A stretch of 64,000 nucleotides of DNA, taken from NCBI RefSeq assembly GCF_000152845.1, contig NZ_CH902584.1, forward strand, positions 2,305,620 to 2,369,619. Direction: 5' to 3'. The stretch's first letter is position 1. Each line of letters opens with the position of its first letter. Below, in pieces: positions 18,097 to 28,450 of this stretch. The stretch is from Roseovarius sp. 217 (GTDB taxonomy: Bacteria > Pseudomonadota > Alphaproteobacteria > Rhodobacterales > Rhodobacteraceae). The position numbers and the translations under genes were made by a program. Under the pieces are notes generated by a model. That model was not told the DNA's origin and searched no databases. It worked only from the letters and a program-made list of their open reading frames with translations.

Positions 18097-19224
18097 TCAG
18101 AGCACCTTAGCGATCACCACCTCCAGCCGTTTCAGCGCTGCGGGCACATCGTAGAGCTTATCAAGGCCGAAAAGCCCGAGGCGGAAGGTACGGAAACCCT
18201 CGGGTTCACCCACTTGCAGTGGCACGCCAGCGGCGATCTGCATGCCTTCTGCCATGAATTTTTTGCCGTTCTGAATGTCGGGGTCGCTGGTGTAGCTCAC
18301 GACGACACCGGGCGCGCCAAATCCCTCGGCGGCAACAGAGGTCACGCCGCGCGCGGCCAGCATGGCGCGCACGCCATTGCCCAATTCCCATTGCGCAGTC
18401 CGCAACCGCTCGAATCCATAATCGCGAGTCTCGATCATCGTATCGCGGAACCCGCGCAGCGCATCGGTGGGCATGGTCGCGTGATAGGCATGACCGCCAT
18501 TTTCATAGGCCTGCATGATCGCGCGCCATTTCTTGAGGTCGAGCGCGAAACTGTCCGACGTGGTCTCTTCCAGCCGCGCCACCGCGCGCGCCGAGAGCAT
18601 CACGAGACCGGCGGAGGGAGAGGCCGACCAGCCCTTTTGCGGCGCGGAAATCAGCACATCGACGCCCGTGGCGCGCATATCGACCCAGGCACAGCCCGAC
18701 GCGATGCAATCCAGCACCATCAGCGCGCCCACCTCATGTGCGGCCCCGGCCAAGGCCGTAATATAGTCATCGGGCAGGATCAGACCGGCAGAGGTTTCCA
18801 CATGCGGGGCAAAGACCACATCGGGCTTTGCTTCGCGGATCTTGGCCACGACCTCGTCGATAGGTGCGGGCGCAAAGGGCGTGGTCGCCCCGTTGCCGGT
18901 TTGCCGCGCCATGCACACGGTGGTGTCTGAGGTGAATTGGCCCGCGTCGAAAATCTGGCTCCAGCGAAAGGAAAACCAGCCGTTGCGCACGATCAACGCA
19001 TGCGCGCCGCGCCCGAATTGCCGCGCCACGGATTCCATCGCATAAGAGCCACCGCCGGGCACGAGCACCACGGCATCGGCGGCATAGACGTCCTTGAGCA
19101 AGGATGAAATGTCGCGCATAACCTCTTGAAAAGAGGCGGACATATGGTTGAGCGAGCGGTCGGTGAATACCACCGAATATTCCAGCAGGCCATCGGGGTC
19201 GACGTGGTCGAGCAGGGCAGTCAT
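18097..19224 (-). CDS. Class V aminotransferase (alanine/serine-glyoxylate type)
   Basis: A 375-residue fold-type I PLP enzyme. Residues VLVPGGGSYAMESVARQF bind the cofactor phosphate, LMVLDCIASGCAWVDM holds the ring-stacking Asp, and the Schiff-base lysine is in ISAPQKGWSASPSAGLVMLS. The C-terminus contains FRTFRLGLFGLDKL, typical of the alanine-glyoxylate group. The likely reaction is transfer of an amino group to glyoxylate or pyruvate; the donor is not determinable. Downstream on the same strand as two Lrp/AsnC regulators (separated by 64 bp), it may be under their control. Confidence 0.85.
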   Translation of the reverse strand: MTALLDHVDPDGLLEYSVVFTDRSLNHMSASFQEVMRDISSLLKDVYAADAVVLVPGGGSYAMESVARQFGRGAHALIVRNGWFSFRWSQIFDAGQFTSDTTVCMARQTGNGATTPFAPAPIDEVVAKIREAKPDVVFAPHVETSAGLILPDDYITALAGAAHEVGALMVLDCIASGCAWVDMRATGVDVLISAPQKGWSASPSAGLVMLSARAVARLEETTSDSFALDLKKWRAIMQAYENGGHAYHATMPTDALRGFRDTMIETRDYGFERLRTAQWELGNGVRAMLAARGVTSVAAEGFGAPGVVVSYTSDPDIQNGKKFMAEGMQIAAGVPLQVGEPEGFRTFRLGLFGLDKLYDVPAALKRLEVVIAKVL

Positions 19225-19288
19225 GGGATGTCTCCTCTATCTTGCGGGCAAGATGGCGCGGGATGGCCCATAAGTCCAGTGCGTCACG

Positions 19289-19747
19289 TCAGCCAATCGG
19301 TCCCGGACGACGTTCCTCGCTCAAGAGCACATTGGCCTCGACATCGCCGACCCCAGGTAGGGTCATGATCCGGCGGCGCAGCACGCGCTCGAAATCGGAA
19401 ATGTCGCGAGCCACCACGCGCAGGCGATAGTCATAGAGGCCCAGGATATGTTCGACCGTCTGTACCTCGGGGATGGCCGATACCGCACGCTCGAAATCCT
19501 CCAGGCTGACCCGGCCCTTGGTGGCGAGTTTGACGCCAAGGAACACCGTGACCCCAAAGCCCAGCTTTTCGTGATCCAATTCAAGGCGTTGCCCTTTGAT
19601 CACGCCGGTTTCGCGCAGGCGGTTGATGCGCCGCCAAGCCGCAGGTTGCGACAGGCCGAGGATGCGGCCGATAGCGCTTGCGGATTGGGTGGCGTCACGC
19701 ACGAGTTCACGCAGGATCAGGCGGTCGGTGGTGTCGAGTTCGATCAT
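19289..19747 (-). CDS. Lrp/AsnC family transcriptional regulator (second of a pair)
   Basis: A 152-residue feast/famine regulator. The N-terminal helix-turn-helix is at about residues 20-55 (SASAIGRILGLSQPAAWRRINRLRETGVIKG); the rest is the RAM effector-binding domain with VQTVEHILGLYDYRLRVVARD and LPGVGDVEANVLLSE. It overlaps the first Lrp gene by four bases (ATGA), so the two are coupled and may form a heteromer. An amino acid effector is expected for the family but not identifiable here. ilvC lies divergently beyond the pair. Confidence 0.92.
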   Translation of the reverse strand: MIELDTTDRLILRELVRDATQSASAIGRILGLSQPAAWRRINRLRETGVIKGQRLELDHEKLGFGVTVFLGVKLATKGRVSLEDFERAVSAIPEVQTVEHILGLYDYRLRVVARDISDFERVLRRRIMTLPGVGDVEANVLLSEERRPGPIG

Positions 19748-20199
19748 AGCGGCAACACCTCGTCGGATTTGATCCGGGCGACATGCATGAGCGCCTCGAT
19801 ATCGGCGATATGGGGCAGGGTGAGAATGGCGCTGCGATACAGCTGTTGGTAATGCCCCATATCGCGGGCTATGATCGACAGTCGAAGATCGACGCGACCG
19901 AGAAATGTTTGAATTTCAAGAACTTCCGGGACATTTCTGGCCGCTGCCATGAATTCGTCAAAGGCGCGTGGCTGGGTTTTGTCCAACGTTATGCGAAGCG
20001 AAACCTCGACTTCATAGCCAAGGGCACGCCAGTCGATGACGGCGCGGTTGGCACGCAGTATTCCCTCTTCCTGCATACGTTCCAACCGACGTGTGCAGGT
20101 CGCAGGTGCCACACCTGATCGCTCCGCCAACTCGGCGGGGCCAAGAGTCGGTGCATGCTGATATTGCCGCAGAATGCGGCGGTCTGTGTCGTCGAACAT
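19744..20199 (-). CDS. Lrp/AsnC family transcriptional regulator (first of a pair)
   Basis: A 151-residue Lrp-type regulator starting MFDDTDRRILRQYQ. The helix-turn-helix includes GPAELAERSGVAPATCTRRLERMQEEGI, followed by a RAM domain with VLEIQTFLGRVDLRLSIIARD. A longer frame to 20256 adds a low-complexity N-terminus; ATG at 20199 matches family starts. It is divergent from ilvC with 127 bp of AT-rich DNA between, the likely operator region. Regulation of branched-chain amino acid synthesis is inferred from this arrangement. Confidence 0.9.
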   Translation of the reverse strand: MFDDTDRRILRQYQHAPTLGPAELAERSGVAPATCTRRLERMQEEGILRANRAVIDWRALGYEVEVSLRITLDKTQPRAFDEFMAAARNVPEVLEIQTFLGRVDLRLSIIARDMGHYQQLYRSAILTLPHIADIEALMHVARIKSDEVLPL

Positions 20200-20227
20200 G
20201 ATATTTTTGTCAATTGTGAGTTTGTGA

Positions 20228-21349
<1,122 letters not shown>

Positions 21350-21369
21350 ACCTATTGAAATATAACGCG

Positions 21370-21397
21370 AAAGGGCATCCCTTGTGGGTGCCCTTTT
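21370..21397 (+). terminator. Rho-independent terminator of ilvC
   Basis: AAAGGGCATCC and GGGTGCCCTTT form an 11-bp stem with one G-U pair and a short loop, ending in TTTTG. It lies 20 bp after the ilvC stop and directly before the DMT transporter ribosome site. Confidence 0.8.
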
Positions 21398-21415
21398 GTG
21401 TCTGAGGGGATGCCC

Positions 21416-22333
21416 ATGCAAGAGATTTCAGCACTCAACTGGTTGAGAATTGGTGCGTTGGGCATGATCTGGGGGGCGTCCTTCATGTTTGTCTCGGTCG
21501 CGTTGACCGGGGTGGGGCCGTTCTTTTTGGCGGCGGTGCGGATCGTGTTGGGGGCGGGGTTTCTGCTGTGCCTATTGCGGATCAAGGGGCGGAAACTGCC
21601 ACCTTTACGTCAGGGAGATGGTCAGAGAATTTGGCGATTTGCCCTGATCATGGCGTTGTTTTCAAACGTTTTTCCTTTCATCCTTTTGTCTTGGGCACAA
21701 CAATCCGTGGCCTCGGGGTTTGCCGGGGTCTGCATGGCGGCGGTGCCGCTCTTGATCTTGCCCTTGGCGCATTTTCTGGTGCCGGGAGAGCGGATGAGTT
21801 TGCGCCGGTTGGTGGGGTTCGTCCTTGGGACCGTGGGCGTCGTGGTTCTGATCGGGCCGGATGCTTTCACATCGACCGGTAAGGATCTGGAATCCTTGGC
21901 AAGATTGGCCTGCCTAGGTGCTGCGGGCGGCTATGCGATCGGCTCGATTGCGACGCGGTTGTCGCCGGAAGTGGACCGTTTGTCCCTGTCCGCCTTGGTC
22001 CTGATGCTGGCTGCGGGGATTATCGTGCCGGTGGCGATGGTGGTCGAGGGCTGGCCTACGGCGTTGAATATGAAGAGTTTATTGGCCCTCCTCTATCTTG
22101 GTATCCTGCCCACAGGGGTGGCGCAATTGTTGTTGGTGCAGGTCAATCGCGAGGCAGGGCCGAGTTTCTTTAGTCTTGTCAATTACATGGTGCCGGTCTG
22201 GTCGGTGATCCTTGGCGCTTTGGTCTTGTCCGAGGCGCTGCCGCCGAGTTTGCTGGCGGCGATGACGTTGATCTTGATCGGCGTCGGGATGAGCCAATGG
22301 GGCGCTCTGCGGCGGGTGTTTGGCCGGGGGTGA
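21416..22333 (+). CDS. DMT/EamA family transporter
   Basis: A 305-residue protein with about ten hydrophobic segments in two EamA repeats. The first contains MIWGASFMFVSVALTGVGPFFLAAVRI, the start typical of drug/metabolite exporters; the second includes GAAGGYAIGSIATRLSP and FFSLVNYMVPVWSVILGALVLSEALPPS. It sits in the inner membrane and probably exports amino acids or other small metabolites; substrate is unknown. Start is uncertain between 21398 (GTG), 21410 and 21416; I use 21416 because GAGGGG lies at 21404-21409 with good spacing. Confidence 0.87.
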   Translation: MQEISALNWLRIGALGMIWGASFMFVSVALTGVGPFFLAAVRIVLGAGFLLCLLRIKGRKLPPLRQGDGQRIWRFALIMALFSNVFPFILLSWAQQSVASGFAGVCMAAVPLLILPLAHFLVPGERMSLRRLVGFVLGTVGVVVLIGPDAFTSTGKDLESLARLACLGAAGGYAIGSIATRLSPEVDRLSLSALVLMLAAGIIVPVAMVVEGWPTALNMKSLLALLYLGILPTGVAQLLLVQVNREAGPSFFSLVNYMVPVWSVILGALVLSEALPPSLLAAMTLILIGVGMSQWGALRRVFGRG

Positions 22334-22345
22334 TGCGTACAGGCG

Positions 22346-22370
22346 GTACATTTTCGGGCGTGAAATGTAC
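22346..22370. other. Perfect 8-bp inverted repeat after the DMT gene
   Basis: GTACATTT and AAATGTAC are separated by nine bases, 13 bp after the transporter stop codon. The stem is AT-rich and no T-run follows, so it is either a weak terminator or a protein-binding palindrome. The remaining spacer to folP shows nothing recognisable. Confidence 0.4.
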
Positions 22371-22465
22371 GCAATCGCGTCCATCGTCCAAAAATGTAAG
22401 GTTTTGGTAACTATTCCCGGATTATCTTTGGGTAAGTGTCAGGCGAAGGTCTGATTCAGACAAGC

Positions 22466-23476
22466 TCAAAATCGAGGAGCAGAGAGTGTTGCACGCCAGA
22501 GATCGAACGCCGCGCGGGTTGCGGCCACGTCATGCACGCGCAGGATCTGAACGCCCTGCGCAAGACCTGCCAAAGCGACGGCGATTGAACCGGGGACGCG
22601 GTCGGCGGCGACCGGGGTTCTGCTGATGTCGCCAATAAAGCGTTTGCGCGACGCACCGAGCAGGATGGGGCAGCCGAGGCTGTGAAAGAGCGAGAGGTTT
22701 TGCAGGAGGGTCAGGTTATGCGCCACGGTCTTGCCAAAGCCGATGCCGGGGTCGGTGATGATCTGGGTGCGGGGGATGCCCAAGGCGATGAGCGCCTCGA
22801 TCCGGGCTGCGAGCCAGTCGTAGACATCGAGCAGCACGGTGTCATAGCGTGGGTCGGCCTGCATGGTTTCGGGCGTGCCCTGAGCGTGCATCACGCAAAC
22901 GGGCAGGGCGTGGGTGGCGGCAAAGGGGGCGAGGGCGGCATCATAGGTAAAGCCCGCCACATCGTTGATCAGGTTGGCCCCTGCGGCATGGGCGGCACTG
23001 GCCACTGGCGTCTTGCGGGTGTCGATGGAGATGGGGGTGCTGAGGCCCGCGCGCAGGGCCGCGATCACCGGGGCGGTGCGGGCGATTTCGTCCTTGATGG
23101 GCACCGGGGCCGCGCCGGGGCGGGTGGATTCACCGCCCACGTCAAGAATGCTGGCCCCATCAGCCGCCATCTGCCGGGCATGGGCGAGCGCGATCTCGGG
23201 ATCGAAATGCCGACCGCCATCGGAAAAGCTGTCCGGGGTGACATTGAGGATACCCATGATCTGGGGCGTGGCCATGTCGAGCGAGGCGATGGGCGCGCGC
23301 GGGGTGGTGAGGTGATGCAACGCGTCGGCTGGCAGGTCCGAGGCGGGCATCAGAGAGGAGGGCGCGCCTCGGTCCAACACCTCGACCGTATCGAACCAGC
23401 ACCAGCCGCCCGCAAGGGTCAAGGCGCCGGTTGGGCGGGCAGGATCGGTGCGGGGGATCGGGCGGTAATAGGGCAT
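22466..23476 (-). CDS. folP: Dihydropteroate synthase
   Basis: A 336-residue enzyme of folate synthesis joining p-aminobenzoate to hydroxymethyl-dihydropterin pyrophosphate. The TIM barrel core begins at about residue 70 with MGILNVTPDSFSDGG, then DVGGESTRPGA, STPISIDTRKTPVA, NLINDVAGF and IITDPGIGFGKTVAHNL, with LGASRKRFIG near the end. The roughly 70 residues before the core are an N-terminal extension common in Rhodobacteraceae members. Its 5' leader contains a 12-bp minisatellite (23550-23750). Confidence 0.94.
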   Translation of the reverse strand: MPYYRPIPRTDPARPTGALTLAGGWCWFDTVEVLDRGAPSSLMPASDLPADALHHLTTPRAPIASLDMATPQIMGILNVTPDSFSDGGRHFDPEIALAHARQMAADGASILDVGGESTRPGAAPVPIKDEIARTAPVIAALRAGLSTPISIDTRKTPVASAAHAAGANLINDVAGFTYDAALAPFAATHALPVCVMHAQGTPETMQADPRYDTVLLDVYDWLAARIEALIALGIPRTQIITDPGIGFGKTVAHNLTLLQNLSLFHSLGCPILLGASRKRFIGDISRTPVAADRVPGSIAVALAGLAQGVQILRVHDVAATRAAFDLWRATLSAPRF

Positions 23477-23549
23477 GAGCGACCTCGGAACGACGCGGAG
23501 CGTTGAACCGGTGAGGTAAGCGGGTGCAGTCGCGGGGTCAAGGCCTGGG

Positions 23550-23750
23550 ATGGGGCCGGATATGGGGCCGGAGATCGGGCCCGGTATGGTGCCAGAGATT
23601 GGGTCGGCGATGGGGCCTGTGATGGGGCCCGAGCTTGGGCCTGTGATGGGACCAGAGATGGTGCCAGAGATGGGGCCTGTGATGGGGCCGGAGATTGGGC
23701 CTGTGATGGGACCAGGATGGGGCCGGAGATTTGGGCCTGTGGTGGGGCGG
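23550..23750. repeat. 12-bp tandem minisatellite between folP and the DUF4864 gene
   Basis: About 17 imperfect copies of a 12-bp unit, consensus ATGGGGCC(T/G)G(T/A)G on the plus strand, fill the spacer between the DUF4864 stop and the folP start. Two main unit variants (ending CCTGTG and CCGGAG/CCAGAG) mix in an irregular higher-order order. On the transcribed minus strand the array is C-rich and G-poor, which is the composition of Rho-loading sites. No gene is supported here, although the array is open in several frames. Confidence 0.85.
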
Positions 23751-23758
23751 ATGCAGGC

Positions 23759-24157
23759 TCAGGCGGTGGCGTCAGGCGCAGGCGTGACCCGCACGCCATT
23801 GATGCGCCAGCCATCCGGGGTTTCGACCATCTCGTATTCAACGATCCAGCCCGCGCCGGTCGCGTCCCGCAGGCTCACGCTCTGCCAGAGTTTGCCGGCG
23901 ATGTCCTTGGCGTCGAGAAAGATGACATCGGACGGTTTCCACACCATCGGATAGCCATCGCGCACCATCGCGCCGAACTGTTCCGGGGTGCCGAATTTCT
24001 GCTGGATAAAGGGGGTGGCGTAGCCATAGGCGCGCGCCACGTCCTGTGCCAGAAATGCCTCGATCTGGGCGGAAATGATGGCCTGTGCGCCCTCATCGGC
24101 GCGTAGGGGAGCGGCCAGACCAAGGGCCAGAGCCAGAGACAGGATCAAATACCGCAT
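23759..24157 (-). CDS. DUF4864 domain-containing secreted protein
   Basis: A 132-residue protein with a signal peptide (about residues 1-20, ending PLRADEG) and one DUF4864 domain: AQAIISAQIEAFLAQDVARAYGYATPFIQQKFG, then GYPMVWKPSDVIFLDA and WIVEYEMVETPDGWRINGV. The fold is expected to be NTF2-like. It probably acts in the periplasm; no reaction is known. The cytochrome c gene lies 53 bp upstream on the same strand. Confidence 0.85.
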   Translation of the reverse strand: MRYLILSLALALGLAAPLRADEGAQAIISAQIEAFLAQDVARAYGYATPFIQQKFGTPEQFGAMVRDGYPMVWKPSDVIFLDAKDIAGKLWQSVSLRDATGAGWIVEYEMVETPDGWRINGVRVTPAPDATA

Positions 24158-24210
24158 GGCGCACCTCCGTTTCGGGTAGAGATAGCCCTGCGCTGGCCTG
24201 CGTCAACTGC

Positions 24211-24615
24211 TCAGGATTTTTGCAGCCCTTGCAGATAGGTCACCAGATCGACAACCGGTTGGCTGGTCAGGATGGTCTGTCCGCGTTCGGTCATGAGCCC
24301 GATATCGCGATCCTCGAAGAAACTGCCGTAGATCGGCATCGGGCTGCCATGCGAGACCAGCGGGTCACGCCCGTCGATCCGACGCACCACCCGTTCGACG
24401 GGGAACTGTCCGTTGTTCTTGGCCTGCAACATGGTCAGGTCTGTCGGCTGCACCGAGAGGACCACTTGCATCGGTCCCATTCCGGTGGCGTCCAGCCCGT
24501 GACAGGCGGCGCAATAGCGCTCAAAGGTTTGCTCGCCCGCGCGGGTGTCCTGCGCCTGTGCGGGGTGCATCAGGCTGAGGGTGACGAGGGTCAATGTGCA
24601 GAATGTCGCCCGCAT
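24211..24615 (-). CDS. Monoheme cytochrome c
   Basis: A 134-residue periplasmic c-type cytochrome. A signal peptide ends near residue 22 (HPAQAQD). Heme is attached at CAACH (Cys35, Cys38, His39), with Met93 in SPMPIYG as the probable sixth ligand. The last residues DLVTYLQGLQKS match the C-terminal helix of class I cytochromes. ATG at 24615 is selected because AGGAGG precedes it; the frame itself extends into lolD. An FNR-like box lies about 68 bp upstream, hinting at induction under low oxygen. Confidence 0.87.
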   Translation of the reverse strand: MRATFCTLTLVTLSLMHPAQAQDTRAGEQTFERYCAACHGLDATGMGPMQVVLSVQPTDLTMLQAKNNGQFPVERVVRRIDGRDPLVSHGSPMPIYGSFFEDRDIGLMTERGQTILTSQPVVDLVTYLQGLQKS

Positions 24616-24676
24616 AAGTGGCCTCCTTGCTGCTGATCGTGTTTCTGGATGGTGCCCGATTTTCGGGGCACGCACC

Positions 24677-24690
24677 TTGATCCACATCAG
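24677..24690. promoter_or_regulatory. FNR-like box upstream of cytochrome c gene
   Basis: On the minus strand the site reads CTGAT-GTGG-ATCAA, one mismatch from the TTGAT-N4-ATCAA consensus. Its centre is about 69 bp before the cytochrome c start, and it overlaps the last codons of lolD. A class II promoter here would give a leader of about 27 bases, but I see no good -10 hexamer. Confidence 0.4.
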
Positions 24691-25370
24691 CCCGGCACGA
24701 CCTGTCCCTGATCCAATCGCAAGATGCGGTCCATCCGGGCGGCCAGATCAAGGTTGTGGGTGGCAATGAGGGCCGAGAGGCCGGTGCCGCGCACCAGCCC
24801 TGTGAGCGCCTCGAACACCTGATCCGAGGTGCCGGGATCAAGGTTGCCGGTGGGTTCATCCGCCAAGAGCACACGGGGGGAATTGGCCAGCGCCCGGCAA
24901 AAGGCCACGCGCTGTTGCTCGCCCCCCGACATGGCCGAGGGCCGGTGCGCGACGCGCGGCCCAACGCCCACCTGTTCCAGCAACTCTTGCGCGCGCGCCT
25001 CTGCGGTGCGGCGGGCAACGCCATTGGCCAGTTGCGGCAACACGACGTTTTCCAGCGCGCTGAACTCGGGCAAAAGATGGTGGAACTGATAGACAAAGCC
25101 CACCTCTTGCCGCCGCACCGCCGTGCGCCGCCTGTCGTTGAGGCCGGTCATGTCCTCAGCCCCGATCTCGACCCGGCCTGCGTCCGGCGTATCGAGCAGC
25201 CCCGCGATATGCAGAAGCGTCGATTTGCCCGCGCCGGAGGGGGCGACCAGCGCCACCATCTCGCCGCGTGCGAGGGTCAGGTCGACGCCGTTCAAGACCC
25301 GGACTTCAGAGCTGAGGCCGCGATTGTAGATTTTCTCGACGCCCATGAGGCGCAGCATTGCGTCACTCAT
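24687..25370 (-). CDS. lolD: Lipoprotein-releasing ABC transporter, ATP-binding protein
   Basis: A 227-residue ATPase that powers release of lipoproteins from the inner membrane to LolA. Walker A is PSGAGKST, the signature is [11 protein letters not shown], and Walker B is [13 protein letters not shown], the MacB/LolD-type sequence. It overlaps the upstream lolC/E gene by eight bases. Pairing with one LolC/E-like permease is the usual alphaproteobacterial form, where a single permease gene replaces lolC and lolE. Confidence 0.93.
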   Translation of the reverse strand: MSDAMLRLMGVEKIYNRGLSSEVRVLNGVDLTLARGEMVALVAPSGAGKSTLLHIAGLLDTPDAGRVEIGAEDMTGLNDRRRTAVRRQEVGFVYQFHHLLPEFSALENVVLPQLANGVARRTAEARAQELLEQVGVGPRVAHRPSAMSGGEQQRVAFCRALANSPRVLLADEPTGNLDPGTSDQVFEALTGLVRGTGLSALIATHNLDLAARMDRILRLDQGQVVPG

Positions 25371-26649
25371 AGCGCAGCGCCTCCACCGGGTTCATCCGCG
25401 CCGCGCGCCGCGCCGGAAAGATCGTGACCACAAAACTGAGGCCCAGCGACAGCATCACGGCTGAGAGCACATCCTCGGACCTCAGTTGCGCGGGCAGGCG
25501 GTAAATGCCGCGAATGGAGGGGTCCCAGACCTGACCGCCCATCGCCATGTTCACAAAGCTGAAGATCGGGTCGATATAGAGCGCAAAGAGGCAGCCGAGG
25601 ATCACGCCCATCGCCGTGCCGATCATGCCGGTGAAGGCGCCGCAGATGAAGAACACCCGCAGAACAGACCCCTCGGTCAGGCCCATGGTGCGCAGGATGC
25701 CGATGTCGCGGCCCTTGTTCTTGACCAGCATGATGAGGCCGGAGGTGATGTTCATCGCGGCGATCAGCACGAGGATCGACAGGATCACGAACATCACGTT
25801 ATCCTCGACCTCGAGGGCGCGCAAAAACGACCCGCTGGCGTCTTGCCACGTCCAGAGCATTGCGCGCTCGCCCGCCGCCTGCAAGAGCGGCAGGGTCAGG
25901 CTGTCCACGGTTTCGGGGTCTTCCACCATCACCTCAAGCTCATCGGCGCGGCCATCGCGGTTGAAGAAACTCTGTGCCTCTTCGAAGGGGAGATAGGCGC
26001 GGACCCGGTCAATGTCGTAGCGCCCGGCGGAAAAGATATAGACCACCTCATAGGCGTTGACGCGGGGGCTGGTGCCGAGGGGCGTCTTGACCCCGTTGGG
26101 GGAGATGAGCTTGATCCGGTCGCCCAGTGTGATGCCCAATTCCTGCGCCACACCGGAGCCTATGGCGATGCCTTGGGAAAAGCGCGCGATGTCACCTTGG
26201 GAGGTTTCGGGATCGGCGACGCGGGGGATGGTTTGCAGATCCTCGGGCGTGATACCATAGACCTGCACACCGGCGTTGCGGTCGCTGGCATTGGCCATGA
26301 CCTGACCCTTGACCAGGGGCGCGACGCGCGTGACGCCGGGGACGGCGCGCACCCGGTCGGCCATGGCGGCATAATCCTCGAGGCTGCGATCCACCCGGCC
26401 CGAGGCATCGACCGAGCCGGAGTTGTAGACCGTCACATGCGCATTTGCCCCGAGGATCGTATCGACAAATTCCGCGCGAAAGCCCGAGCGCACGGCGAGC
26501 GTGGCGATGAGGGCAAAGACCGCAAGCGTGATGCCGATCAGGCTGATCCAGGTCATGACGCTGACGCCGCCCTCGGCGCGCTTGGCGCGCAGGTAGCGCC
26601 AGGCGATCATCCATTCGAAGGCGGCAAAGGGAGGGGGCGTGCGTGCCAT
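25363..26649 (-). CDS. lolC: Lipoprotein-releasing system permease LolC/E
   Basis: A 428-residue inner-membrane permease with four membrane segments: one near residues 30-55 ([19 protein letters not shown]) and three after residue 280 ([23 protein letters not shown] and following), with a large periplasmic domain between. The [30 protein letters not shown] start is characteristic of LolC/E. ATG at 26649 has AAGGAA upstream; the longer frame adds a proline-rich stretch that is not conserved. LolC or LolE identity is not separable because only one permease is present. Confidence 0.92.
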   Translation of the reverse strand: MARTPPPFAAFEWMIAWRYLRAKRAEGGVSVMTWISLIGITLAVFALIATLAVRSGFRAEFVDTILGANAHVTVYNSGSVDASGRVDRSLEDYAAMADRVRAVPGVTRVAPLVKGQVMANASDRNAGVQVYGITPEDLQTIPRVADPETSQGDIARFSQGIAIGSGVAQELGITLGDRIKLISPNGVKTPLGTSPRVNAYEVVYIFSAGRYDIDRVRAYLPFEEAQSFFNRDGRADELEVMVEDPETVDSLTLPLLQAAGERAMLWTWQDASGSFLRALEVEDNVMFVILSILVLIAAMNITSGLIMLVKNKGRDIGILRTMGLTEGSVLRVFFICGAFTGMIGTAMGVILGCLFALYIDPIFSFVNMAMGGQVWDPSIRGIYRLPAQLRSEDVLSAVMLSLGLSFVVTIFPARRAARMNPVEALRYE

Positions 26650-26742
26650 TGCGGTTCCTTGGTCTTGGGTTGGGCGGAGAGTGGGGGTTTCGGGTGGGGG
26701 CGTCAAGGGAGGGGGTAACCTCCGCCCCGAGCGATGAGCGGC

Positions 26743-26880
26743 GCGGTCGCTGGGCCGGGGACTAGCGAAGCAACGGACGTGACTGCCACTTTATGCCTGC
26801 CGAGTCCGTGTAACCCCTCAGTGATGCGCGCCCTCTCGAAATCGCTAGGCCGCGGGACGGCCCAGCGATCGCGCGGCGGC
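26743..26880. repeat. Dispersed two-hairpin repeat, copy 1
   Basis: An intergenic element between lolC/E and proS. It consists of a hairpin with TCGCT/AGCGA ends (26747-26767), a core at 26782-26815 containing ACTGCCACTTTATGCC, and a second hairpin ATCGCTAGGCCG/CGGCCCAGCGAT (26841-26869) followed by CGCGCGGC. The core matches the inverted copy at 37068-37101 at 31 of 34 positions. Both copies keep the same order of parts. No coding function is supported although frames are open. Confidence 0.75.
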
Positions 26881-26925
26881 GCGTTCCGCGCCTTGATTCC
26901 GCGCGGCTCACCCCCCTTTACACCC

Positions 26926-28281
26926 TCACAGGCTCGGCCGGAGCACATGCCCCGCATAGATCTGCACCAGCTTCGCCACCGCCTCCTCGGGCGGCAGTTC
27001 TTCGCTTATCCCCGTGCGGCGGCTGGTGAATTCGACGACACCATTCTTGAGGCCGCGCGGCCCCACCGTGATCCGCCAAGGCAGGCCGATCAGGTCCATC
27101 GTGGCAAACTTGCCGCCCGCCCGCTCGTCGCGGTCATCATAGAGCGGCTCCATCCCGAGGGCTGTCAAAGAGGCGTAAATCGCTTCGCAGGCGGCGTCCG
27201 CCTCGGCATCGCCCTGCTTGAGATTGACGATCCCGGCATGGAAGGGCGTGACGCCTTCGGGCCAGATGATGCCCTTGTCGTCATGGTTGGCCTCGATGAT
27301 CGCGCCCACCAGACGGCTCACGCCGATGCCATGGCTGCCCATATGGACCGGCACGGATTTGCCATCCGGCCCTTGCACATTGGCGCCCATCGGCTCGGAA
27401 TATTTGGTGCCGAAGTAGAAAATCTGCCCCACCTCGATGCCCCGGCTGGCGCGGCGTCGCGCCTCGGGGATGGCGTCATAGAGCGCCGCATCATGGGTCT
27501 CGTCGGTGCGCGCATAGGGCGTGGTCCATTCGGTGACGATGGCCGCGCATTCCGCGCGGCTGGCATAGTCCACCACCCGGTCGCCAAGGCTCAGATCGGT
27601 GATGGCACTATCATAGAACACCTCCGACTCGCCGGTATCGGCCAGCACGAGGAATTCATGCGTGTCATCGCCGCCGATCGGGCCGCTATCCGCCCGCATC
27701 GGAATGGCCTGAAGCCCCATGCGCTCATAGGTGCGCAGGTAGCTGACCATGTGGCGGTTATAGGCATGCAGCGCGTCGTCCTTGGTCAGGTCGAAATTGT
27801 AGCCGTCCTTCATCAGGAATTCACGCCCGCGCATCACACCAAAGCGCGGCCGGACCTCGTCACGGAATTTCCACTGGATATGATAGAGCGTCAGCGGCAG
27901 GTCTTTGTAGCTGCCGACATGGGCGCGGAAAATATCGGTGATCAATTCCTCGTTGGTGGGACCATAGAGCATGTCGCGGTCGTGCCGGTCCTTGATCCGC
28001 AGCATTTCCGCGCCGTAATCGTCATAGCGCCCGGACTCGCGCCACAGATCCGCCGATTGCAGCGTCGGCATCAGCACCGGAATATGCCCGGCGCGCACCT
28101 GTTCTTCGTGCACGATGTTTTCCAGCTTGCGCAGGATCTTGAAGCCCAAGGGCAGCCAGGAATAGATCCCGGCGCTCGCCTGCTTGATCATCCCCGCCCG
28201 CAGCATCAGCCGATGCGAGGCAATCTGCGCCTCCGAGGGGGTTTCCTTGAGAACAGGCAGAAAATAACGGCTCAGACGCAT
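26926..28281 (-). CDS. proS: Prolyl-tRNA synthetase (short alphaproteobacterial type)
   Basis: A 451-residue class II synthetase charging tRNA(Pro). Motif 2 region is [32 protein letters not shown] and motif 3 [24 protein letters not shown]. The anticodon-binding domain follows ([16 protein letters not shown] to the end). The YbaK-like editing insertion of the E. coli enzyme is absent, as is normal in Rhodobacteraceae. ATG at 28281 ([13 protein letters not shown]) is the family start; the frame extends further upstream without conservation. Confidence 0.96.
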   Translation of the reverse strand: MRLSRYFLPVLKETPSEAQIASHRLMLRAGMIKQASAGIYSWLPLGFKILRKLENIVHEEQVRAGHIPVLMPTLQSADLWRESGRYDDYGAEMLRIKDRHDRDMLYGPTNEELITDIFRAHVGSYKDLPLTLYHIQWKFRDEVRPRFGVMRGREFLMKDGYNFDLTKDDALHAYNRHMVSYLRTYERMGLQAIPMRADSGPIGGDDTHEFLVLADTGESEVFYDSAITDLSLGDRVVDYASRAECAAIVTEWTTPYARTDETHDAALYDAIPEARRRASRGIEVGQIFYFGTKYSEPMGANVQGPDGKSVPVHMGSHGIGVSRLVGAIIEANHDDKGIIWPEGVTPFHAGIVNLKQGDAEADAACEAIYASLTALGMEPLYDDRDERAGGKFATMDLIGLPWRITVGPRGLKNGVVEFTSRRTGISEELPPEEAVAKLVQIYAGHVLRPSL

Positions 28282-28450
28282 GGGCAGGGCACCTTTGAGA
28301 TGAAATGCTTGGTTGCCCTCGAGTATCCTAGGGCGCGGAGCACCGCAAGCGTTGAGCGGTTTGGTGCGATCCCTTGGCATGCGTCAACTGGCCGTTGCGG
28401 GCATTTCCCTATAGGAGATGCGGTATCACTGGTGAGGATCGACGCGAGAC

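Noticed and set aside
21386..21415. Riboswitch or attenuator between ilvC and the DMT gene
   Set aside because: Only a simple terminator hairpin is seen, with no room for an aptamer.
23550..23954. Plus-strand open frame coding M-G-P repeats
   Set aside because: It is produced by the 12-bp minisatellite, since 12 is a multiple of three and leaves frames open; no start signal or family was seen.
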